Shown here piece by piece: positions 50,601 through 56,503 of a DNA stretch of 64,000 bases. The first letter of the stretch is position 1, and each line of letters begins with the position of its first letter. A program made the translations under genes and the position numbers. The notes below the pieces were generated by a model that saw nothing but the letters and a program-made list of their open reading frames with translations, had not been told where the DNA came from and searched no databases. Source of the DNA: Planctomycetes bacterium MalM25 (GTDB lineage Bacteria > Planctomycetota > Planctomycetia > Pirellulales > Lacipirellulaceae); NCBI GenBank assembly GCA_007745835.1, contig CP036424.1, positions 2,715,968-2,779,967 on the forward strand, read 5' to 3'.

Positions 50601-51280
50601 CAGTGGACGTAGCCCTCGTCGGCGGCGTCGTTTGGGGTGTTGAACCACCCCTGGTAACCCGTGAGCACTTTGCCCGCCAGGTTCGAGGCGTCCACCGGTC
50701 GGCTCGGGCCCGTGTAGGGCGCCTCCCAAGGCGGCGACCAAGCCCACTCGAGCCCGCTGCCCGCGAACGGTTCGTCCGAGACAGTGACCGAGGCAACCGG
50801 AGCGCCCAACGCGATGACGCGGAAGTCATGTCCGTTCGCTCCGTTGGCGAACTGGGCCTCGGTCAGGTAGTGATGCGAGCTGACGAACTGCTGTGTGTCG
50901 ATGCGCGAAGAACGCGAATGGTACTCCGTCTGATCGAAGTTCGACGCGAGGCTGTCGTACTGGACCTTAATGGTCCCCGAGCCTTCGTCGAAGTAGTCAA
51001 CCTTTACGTACAACGAGTCGCCCTGCGTAAAGCCGGGCAACGACACAATCGGATTCAGATTGTAGTACAAGTAGGCCGGCCCGACGACGACGGGTGTGCC
51101 CGCGCGTTGTTCGGCGTCCCAAGTGCCGTCTCCGCCATTGGTCGAGGGCGTGTTGAAGGTGACGCTCGCCAGCAGCAAGCGCCCCTCCAGGGGCTCGAGC
51201 CGCAAGCAGTTCCGCTTCCTCGTGACATCCGATCGCCGGGCACGCGAACAGCGAGTTAACAGGGAGGCGAGACGCTTCAT
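47696..51280 (-). CDS. Secreted GH71/99-like glycoside hydrolase with carbohydrate-binding-like modules and dockerin
   Basis: 1194 residues from the ATG MKRLASLLTRCSRA. The leader contains LRLEPLEGRLLLASV, the planctomycete LEPRxLL-type export/anchoring motif. A beta module (~38-170) is followed by the catalytic domain (~200-560): LAGKVLTGYQGWFNTPNDAA, HFHWMREHDIDGVLLQRFRP, HVFPGFSWTHLQ and FLGMFDEYDEGTNLIP (acidic MFDExDEGT cluster). Two more beta-rich repeats (DPYLYFSIDDSYLSADENG; SHYLYLNIDDAFANEVHAG) probably bind carbohydrate. A dockerin-like segment GDYNLDGAVDAIDYTVWRDA lies near 1050. GH71/GH99 enzymes cut alpha-mannans or alpha-1,3-glucans; the substrate here is inferred only. No PEP-CTERM tail. 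Confidence 0.85.
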   Translation of the reverse strand: MKRLASLLTRCSRARRSDVTRKRNCLRLEPLEGRLLLASVTFNTPSTNGGDGTWDAEQRAGTPVVVGPAYLYYNLNPIVSLPGFTQGDSLYVKVDYFDEGSGTIKVQYDSLASNFDQTEYHSRSSRIDTQQFVSSHHYLTEAQFANGANGHDFRVIALGAPVASVTVSDEPFAGSGLEWAWSPPWEAPYTGPSRPVDASNLAGKVLTGYQGWFNTPNDAADEGYVHWGVPGDWSIEQWPDANDYDSTELFPVPGVTTASGDQAYLFSSANDSVVDRHFHWMREHDIDGVLLQRFRPSFMYKDGAGDYSGEPQWPVVNARDAAHRAGRTWAIEYDIQNGGSPSERDQVIQHVKDDWEYLTDPGGLDMLNDSHYQREGGKPVVAIFGLYVSSGNSYSTAQQQELISYFQSRGVYVVGAGRHSESPAQLANAALHDAYIPWQGYWKGGDTYAPDEATLDGVTTHIPHVFPGFSWTHLQNSSTATSRDREDGEFYWRMLDDAVNETDAPWLFLGMFDEYDEGTNLIPASDDPPVPDTDGQGNPLTYQVSDPRPNDWWMALTGAAKQALQDKASINGLIPSESDLENRSNVGGEARWNPDASDRLHSVPTSDSDVETVDVVVQGVSTTAIRSTDPYLYFSIDDSYLSADENGRDVTIEVEYLDLLVGQFDLEYDGLASPYSVGSAAPLTGSGEWRTHRFEVSDAHFGNRQNGDADFRLSVPGGNLFVRSASVLKESVLAVDADLGQVDTANGLENLEFSGDGQTEVVVGGGREARQLTGDPESHYLYLNIDDAFANEVHAGLNAIVEVTYQDVGTGSLRVQYDATGAAYKNSQSIQLTGSNEWRTGRIYLDDAFFGNRQNGGADLRLVGNNIPIDRVRVLKSFGDLMAPELNVGSPVVDSPGQLVNVAVAVSDDWQTGRFDQWTRQEDNQVLAEVSDDGGGTWQAIATFYETTSPNAVSTYDTASGVHNWSDDFRVSTSGFATGAYRMRLTPVDGRGNPGESIVTQEFTVHAPPALPGDYNLDGAVDAIDYTVWRDAQGTLGAPYGGADGDGNGSVGPEDYDVWRVQYGATASPSSSLATDLEAAGPRLIAEEELSLMALASVAPVSPPDRSTAVDLALASFSLASSDAEPVIPRTRVVLDPTPADRHLDLLLVERPSGAEPPQVPAVEEKDRAESISSSEETPSHHHSSRIEALITPI

Positions 51281-51357
51281 CGAACCCGTTCCTAAGTCCG
51301 TAAACAGCAGCGCGAACACGCGACCTTGGCGTGGCGTTCGGCCAAGCCATGCCGATG

Positions 51358-51398
51358 AAAAAATGAGCTGCCGCGGGCGGCTTGGCCCGCGGCAGCTC
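51358..51398 (-). terminator. Intrinsic terminator between two genes of one unit
   Basis: A perfect 14-bp stem GAGCTGCCGCGGGC / GCCCGCGGCAGCTC (51365-51378, 51385-51398) with a 6-nt loop. On the minus strand it is followed by ATTTTTTC. It lies 26 nt after the PEP-CTERM gene 51424-52353 and before the large glycoside hydrolase gene, which has no obvious promoter of its own in the 143-bp gap. Partial readthrough would give a high ratio of surface protein to enzyme. Confidence 0.85.
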
Positions 51399-51423
51399 CT
51401 GTGCAGAGCTTCAACCTAACTGA

Positions 51424-52353
51424 TCAGCGACGGCGTGCCCCGAGAATGGGGAGACCCGCAACGAACAGCAGCAGGCTCGTCGGTTCGGGGATCGCCGACA
51501 GATAGACCGTCGTGAACCCTGGGTTCTTCGTCAGATCGACGACGAGGCTCGACGAGCCCGGGACGCCGGCGCCCGCGATCTTGTTAGCGCCAACGTAGCT
51601 GTTCAGCAGCCCCAGGACGTCACCGGGAACGGTGAGCTCGCCCGAGCCTTCGATGTTGATAAGCGATCCGGCTTGGACCGAGGGCAGTCCGGCCGCGCCC
51701 GAGATGTTGTTCAGCGCGAGCAGGCCGCCGTCTTGGATGTCAACCGTCGCCGTGCCGCCGGTCGCGGTCGAAGCGTTGTTGGTTCCCAAGCCGAGGATGC
51801 CACCGGTCTGATTGATCGTGCCGTAGATGTCGATGTCGGCCGCGCCGGTAACACCCCACCAGAGGTGGCTCGCGACGTTGATCACGCCGCCCGCCTGGAC
51901 CTCGATCACGCCATCCGAGTTGTCCTGAGCGGCCCAGAGGATCCGCCCAACATTGACCTCGCCGCCGTCCTTAACGATCAGCGTGCCAGTGGCGTTCGAG
52001 TTGTTGTTGCCGGCCAGGATGTCCTGGTTCGCGGTCAGGACGCCGCCGCTGTTAACCTCGACCGTGCCGCTCTCGTCCACGCCGATCTGCACACGACTGA
52101 CCGCGGGGACCGCCGAGTTAACGCTGACCGTGTTGCCGCCAAAGTTGATACGGGCGTCGTCGGCGGCGCCGGGGAGGCTCCCATGAACGGCGCCATTGTT
52201 CTTAGCCCATCCGTTCGTCGCCCCACCGGTGTGGAGGTCCGTCCAGTCGCCGCTCTGTCGGTAGCGTAGCGTTTCCGCTGTTGCTTGGTCGGCGATGATC
52301 AACGTCGCAACGAGGAGGATCGCGATGCGGCTGCCAAGGGGTGTCCAATTCAT
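51424..52353 (-). CDS. PEP-CTERM surface protein, beta-helix-like (paralog of 46294-47424)
   Basis: A 309-residue protein with signal peptide MNWTPLGSRIAILLVATLII...ATA, repeat region (QIGVDESGTVEVNSGGVLTA, DILAGNNNSNATGTLIVKDG, VQAGGVINVASHLWWGVTGA, GTINQTGGILGLGTNN) and PEP-CTERM ending IPEPTSLLLFVAGLPILG plus RRR. It shares VNVASHLWWG-type and NQTGGILGLG blocks with 46294-47424. It is first in a minus-strand unit under a TTGACA/TATAGT promoter and is followed by a strong terminator. Role inferred as an abundant extracellular matrix or carbohydrate-binding protein. Confidence 0.85.
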   Translation of the reverse strand: MNWTPLGSRIAILLVATLIIADQATAETLRYRQSGDWTDLHTGGATNGWAKNNGAVHGSLPGAADDARINFGGNTVSVNSAVPAVSRVQIGVDESGTVEVNSGGVLTANQDILAGNNNSNATGTLIVKDGGEVNVGRILWAAQDNSDGVIEVQAGGVINVASHLWWGVTGAADIDIYGTINQTGGILGLGTNNASTATGGTATVDIQDGGLLALNNISGAAGLPSVQAGSLINIEGSGELTVPGDVLGLLNSYVGANKIAGAGVPGSSSLVVDLTKNPGFTTVYLSAIPEPTSLLLFVAGLPILGARRR

Positions 52354-52563
52354 GAGCTCATTGACCGTTGCAAGGATCGAGAAGAAGTAACCGGGATGCG
52401 TGCTGTTGCCAGCCAGTAATGCTCAACTGGGACCTGCTGCGGACACAACTTAAATCACAGGCGGTCGCTGCCTGTCGTAGGCGTGGAACCGGAGCGGGCG
52501 ATGAGTTGGGGCGATGCCGATGGGAAAAGCGACGCGACTCGTCGAATGAGTGCGACAAGGCCG

Positions 52564-52591
52564 ACTATACCAAAAATGGTACGCATGTCAA
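52564..52591 (-). promoter_or_regulatory. Promoter with operator in the spacer (regulon site 2)
   Basis: Minus-strand -35 TTGACA (52591-52586), 16-nt spacer with GTACCATTTTTGG, and -10 TATAGT (52569-52564). The palindrome TACCA-AAAA-TGGTA is at 52568-52581. It drives 51424-52353 and, by readthrough, 47696-51280. The 401-bp divergent gap 52354-52754 also must hold the symporter's plus-strand promoter, which I cannot place; the palindrome could control both directions. Confidence 0.78.
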
Positions 52592-52754
52592 ATATTCGGG
52601 CAAAAACACTCTGATAGGCCGTCCAAGAGTGATCGCATCGCTCAGGAACGAAGGTTCCACGATGCGAACTACTGGGCCTCGCCCGGGCTGATGGCATGCC
52701 CACTGGCCACTACAGTAGAGGCCGTTCGATCTCCCCTCGATTCCCTCGCCCTGC

Positions 52755-54773
52755 GTGCTCGCCGTGTCGCTGAGCTCCACAGACCTCGCCTTGGTATTCG
52801 CCTACGTGGCGGCGTTATTCATCGCGGGGCTCTGGCTCCGCCGCCGAGCTTCGGCGGGGCTGAACCATTACCTGCTGGCCGACCGAAAGACGCCGTGGTG
52901 GATGCTGGGCGTCTCGGGGGTGATGGACTTCTGGGACCTGGCCGGGTCGATCGTGATCGTCACGTTCCTGTTCCTGCTGGGGCCGGCGGGACTGTTCATC
53001 GAGTTCCGCGGCGGGGCCGTCCTGTTGCTGGCGGTCGTCATGCTGTGGACGGGCAAGTGGCGTCGTCGGTCGGGCTGCATGACCGGCGCCGAGTGGATGC
53101 GTTTCCGCTTCGGCGACGGCCCCGCGGGCAAGCTCGCTCAGTCGGCCCGCGCGCTGGGCGGCATCTCGCTGTTCATCGGCCTCGTGGCCTACGCGACTAA
53201 GGCGCTGGGCGTGTTCCTCTCCTCGATCGTGCCGCTGACGCCTTCGCAGGCGGCGATGGCGGTCGTGACGCTTGTTGCCGGCTACAGCGTCTTCTCTGGG
53301 TTCTATGGGCTCATCGCGATCCAGGGCCTGCAGTTCGTGTGCGTCCTGGTGTCGTCAGCGGCCCTCATTGTCCTCGCCATGACCACGGCGCCGCCGTTCG
53401 AAGAGCTGCAACAATCGGCGGTCGCCGTGACCGGCAATCCCGAGTGGGGCAAGGTGTTCCCCGGCGCCGAGGTCTCGCTGCCACCCGCCTACGACGCCTA
53501 CGAGCCGCTCCTGTTCTTGGCGAGCCTCTACCTGGTCCGGAACGTCCTGTTCGGCATGGGCGCTGGGGATGACCCCAAGTGCTTCGCCGCAAAGACCGAC
53601 GCCGACTGCCCGAAGCTCACGCTCCTGTGGACCTCGCTGATGGCTCTGCGCTGGCCGACCATGATGGCTTTCGCGGCGATAGCGATCTCGATCGCACACG
53701 ACGACCAGCTGTCAGGCGCCGATTACCAGGCCGCGTCGGCCGCTGTGCGGGCGCACCGCCCGACCGGAGACTGGGACGCGGTCGTGGCTAAGATCGCGGC
53801 TGCGCCGGATTCTCAGCCCAGCGAGCTGTGTCGATCGCTTGAAGAGTCGCTCGGCCCCGACTGGCCGCCTCGTTTGGCCGACCTAACCGAAGGTGGCCAA
53901 CTCGATCTGGAACGGCTACTGCCGATTGTCCTCGAACGCAAAGTGCCACCAGGCCTGAGAGGCTTGGTCCTGGTCTCACTGCTGGCCGCGGCGACCGCGG
54001 GGCTGAGCGGCTGGCTCAACCAAGCGGCCGGTCTCTTCGCCAACGACATCTACCTCGTGTGGTTCCGCCCCTCGGCTTCCACGGCGGAACAGATCGCGGC
54101 GACCTGGGCGATGGTTCTCGTGATCGTCGGGCTCGGTTATCTGCTCGCGTTCTCTTCGGCTACGGTCAACGGCATCTGGTCGTGGCTGACGATGGGGCTC
54201 GGCAGCGGGCTGATCTTCGCTCAGCTGCTGCCGCTCTACTGGCGACGCTTCAACGGGATCGGCTTCGCGGCGGGCCTCCTGGGGGGCGTGGCAGCCGCCG
54301 CAATTCAGCGGGTCGCCTTCCCCTTCTTGCCCGAGACGTGGGGCGTGCTGAACGAAGAGTGGTGCTTGCTCATGCTGGTGTCGATCGCCGGGCTCCTCGC
54401 CTCGTTGATCGGGACCTATCTGTCGCCTCCGACCCAACGCAAAGTGCTCACCCGATTTTATCTCACAACGCTCCCGTTCGGGCTGTGGAAGCAAGAGGAA
54501 CAGAACCTGTGCGCAGAGCACCTTGGCAAGCTTCGTTCCCACCACGCGCGCGACCTCGGCGGGTTGCCGGTCGCTCTGATTTACCAGATCACACTCTTCC
54601 TGGCCCCGATGTGCGCGGTCATCGGTGACTGGAAATCGGCGACGGCCTTAGGCTCGGCGGCGGCCTTCTGCCTCGGCGGACTATGGCTGATCCGCTTCCG
54701 ATCGCTGAACGAAGAAGCGGACCTCGTCCGCGAGATCGGCGAGGCGCATCAAGAACTGCTAGGCGAAGCCTAG
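52755..54773 (+). CDS. Sodium:solute symporter (SSS family)
   Basis: 672 residues from a GTG (MLAVSLSSTDLAL). About 13 hydrophobic segments, with SSS hallmarks: FAYVAALFIAGLWLRRRA, LNHYLLADRKTPWWMLGVSG, DLAGSIVIVTFLFLLGPAGL, GLSGWLNQAAGLFANDIYLV (Na+-site/SSS signature region) and AATWAMVLVIVGLGYLLAF. A soluble insert of ~110 residues (SGADYQAASAAVRAHRPTGD...ERKVPPGLRGLVLV) is present between helices. It should import a monosaccharide or breakdown product with Na+. It is divergent from the surface-protein unit and tail-to-tail with the GntR-type regulator. Confidence 0.88.
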   Translation: MLAVSLSSTDLALVFAYVAALFIAGLWLRRRASAGLNHYLLADRKTPWWMLGVSGVMDFWDLAGSIVIVTFLFLLGPAGLFIEFRGGAVLLLAVVMLWTGKWRRRSGCMTGAEWMRFRFGDGPAGKLAQSARALGGISLFIGLVAYATKALGVFLSSIVPLTPSQAAMAVVTLVAGYSVFSGFYGLIAIQGLQFVCVLVSSAALIVLAMTTAPPFEELQQSAVAVTGNPEWGKVFPGAEVSLPPAYDAYEPLLFLASLYLVRNVLFGMGAGDDPKCFAAKTDADCPKLTLLWTSLMALRWPTMMAFAAIAISIAHDDQLSGADYQAASAAVRAHRPTGDWDAVVAKIAAAPDSQPSELCRSLEESLGPDWPPRLADLTEGGQLDLERLLPIVLERKVPPGLRGLVLVSLLAAATAGLSGWLNQAAGLFANDIYLVWFRPSASTAEQIAATWAMVLVIVGLGYLLAFSSATVNGIWSWLTMGLGSGLIFAQLLPLYWRRFNGIGFAAGLLGGVAAAAIQRVAFPFLPETWGVLNEEWCLLMLVSIAGLLASLIGTYLSPPTQRKVLTRFYLTTLPFGLWKQEEQNLCAEHLGKLRSHHARDLGGLPVALIYQITLFLAPMCAVIGDWKSATALGSAAAFCLGGLWLIRFRSLNEEADLVREIGEAHQELLGEA

Positions 54774-55858
54774 TGCGTGCTTCCGTTCCGCGGGCCCGAC
54801 GATTCGCCCTTGATCAGTTGGAGCTTGCTGGGCACGTACAGCAGATCGCGTTGCCACTGGTCTTTGGCTCCCCCCGCTTCGATCCATCGCAGGCAATCGT
54901 TGATAAAGTCGCGCGGACTCGGACGCTCGAACGAGGTGATCGAGGGGGATAGGAATCGGCCGACACCCTCGTTGTCGATCGTGCAGAGGGAGAGATCAGA
55001 GCCGATCTCGATTCCCTGCGAACGCGCCGCGCGAACGACCCCGAGCGCCGCGGGCAGCGTGACACAGAGCACCGCGCTAGCCCGGCCGGCGTTCTCCGTC
55101 AGCCACTTCTCCGCGGACGACATAGCGGACTCGAAGATGTTCTCCTCAGCCGACGAGGGGCTGTCGAACAGCTGACAGCCCGCGAAGCCCCGGGCGTCGC
55201 ACCACTCTCGCCACGCCTCGATCCGCTGTGTGGTGATCGCGTCGTGCCCCTGAACGTTCAGGCAGTCGATCTCTTCGTGACCCAGCTCGTGCAAGTAATC
55301 GAGCAGCAGGTGGGTCTCACGCGGCGGGAAGAGCACGACGGAGGGGATCCCCAAATCGCTGAGGTCTTCCGACAGAGAGACGAGGCCCTCCGCCTGAGCC
55401 AGCAGGGTCGAGGTCCACTCGGGGATCGGTTCGGAGCTGGTCACCAAGAAGACGCCGTCGTAGCCGCGGAGCGACTCGGTGACAATCGGGTCGTCCCAAT
55501 GCAGGTAGTTTTGAACACGGACCCGAGCCCCATGCTCGCGAGCCACGTGTTCCGACACGGAAAGCCACTGCTGAAGGTCGGGCGAAAAGGAATCGGGAGC
55601 CAAAGAGGGCGTTAGGAACGCGATCTCGACCGTGCTCTTGCGGGTCTTGCTGGCCGTCAGCTTGGGACGGCGGTTGGGAGGACGCTCGACCAGCCCACGC
55701 CGCTCGAGTTCGCCCAACGCCTTGCGGAGCGTGACTCGGCTCACCCCGCACTCATCGGCCAGGTCGCGTTCCGCCGGCAAACCGCCCCGGGCGTAGTCTC
55801 CATTGGAGATACGCCTCTCGAGCAGGTCGGTCACCTGGGCCAGCTTCGTCTTCGCCAC
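54770..55858 (-). CDS. GntR/LacI-hybrid transcriptional regulator
   Basis: A 362-residue protein. A GntR winged helix occupies residues ~1-70: TKLAQVTDLLERRISNGDYA, GLPAERDLADECGVSRVTLR and KALGELERRGLVERPPNRRP. A periplasmic-binding-protein/LacI-type sensor domain follows (~75-345): VEIAFLTPSLAPDSFSPDLQ, YDGVFLVTSS, IPSVVLFPPR, VLCVTLPAALGVVRAARSQG, SLCTIDNEGVGRFLSPSITS. This GntR-DNA-binding plus LacI-sensor layout is the AraR type, which answers to sugars. It is the only regulator inside the 45-64 kb locus and the likely reader of the TACCA-N4-TGGTA sites. Its stop overlaps the symporter stop in CTAG (54770-54773). Confidence 0.88.
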   Translation of the reverse strand: MAKTKLAQVTDLLERRISNGDYARGGLPAERDLADECGVSRVTLRKALGELERRGLVERPPNRRPKLTASKTRKSTVEIAFLTPSLAPDSFSPDLQQWLSVSEHVAREHGARVRVQNYLHWDDPIVTESLRGYDGVFLVTSSEPIPEWTSTLLAQAEGLVSLSEDLSDLGIPSVVLFPPRETHLLLDYLHELGHEEIDCLNVQGHDAITTQRIEAWREWCDARGFAGCQLFDSPSSAEENIFESAMSSAEKWLTENAGRASAVLCVTLPAALGVVRAARSQGIEIGSDLSLCTIDNEGVGRFLSPSITSFERPSPRDFINDCLRWIEAGGAKDQWQRDLLYVPSKLQLIKGESSGPRNGSTH

Positions 55859-56163
55859 CTAGTCACTTTCTCGATGCTGAATAATGAGACGCCTGAAACC
55901 GCCGAGGGCGTCGCTGTGTCTCCACGCGACGAAGACTCTCTATCCCTCAGAGGATCGTCACTCGGAGGCTTTAACAACAGCCCAGGTTACCCGCGCGATC
56001 CTGCTTAAGGGCGAGGCTGAGAGTAATAACGCCGAGCCGACTGGGCAAAACGACTCCCATCGATCGACGACCAGGGCATTTCGTCGGGCGATGCCATTAT
56101 CCGTTTCGGCAGCAAGCCGGATCTCGTTTGCCACGGTTTTTCTCGCGTCGGCAACCGAATCGC

Positions 56164-56191
56164 TTGCGTTGTGTACCATTTTTGGTACACT
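56164..56191 (+). promoter_or_regulatory. Promoter with operator in the spacer (regulon site 3)
   Basis: Plus-strand -35 TTGCGT (56164-56169), 16-nt spacer, -10 TACACT (56186-56191). The operator is the best palindrome of the three: GTGTACCA-TTTT-TGGTACAC, 8-bp arms, 56171-56190. It should drive 56504-59476 and the genes behind it. The 645-bp gap 55859-56503 otherwise has no supported gene; it must also contain the regulator's own promoter, not located. The leader to the 56504 ATG is about 300 nt. Confidence 0.75.
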
Positions 56192-56503
56192 CGGTGCTGC
56201 GGCGTTGGCGGCGTGCGCCGGCCCTCGCTCATCGATACGCTTCTCAAACGGTTTCGTCGGAATCCTTCTTGGGCTTGTTCCTTCTCGGCCTTAGCGGTGC
56301 AGCGTGCAAGGTATCGCCGGCAGGGCGACCGATAGACGCTGCCTCGCTGTGGTCCTGAGTTCTTCAATCTGAATCAACTTATCGAGTAACTCCGGGGTGG
56401 GAGACGTGCGTTGCGAGGGGGTGGAGCGTGGATCAATCGGTTCCGCCCCCTCGCCACACGTTACGCTCGGGAGCACAACCCTCTAAGCAACCGGACGCCG
56501 TTG

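Noticed and set aside
49862-51259. Plus-strand 465-codon frame
   Set aside because: Antisense to the GH71/99-like gene; valine/arginine-rich shadow.
55884-56294. Plus-strand 136-codon frame in the gap before the GH99-like gene
   Set aside because: It crosses the regulon promoter and palindrome and shows no protein-like motif; the region is better read as regulatory.
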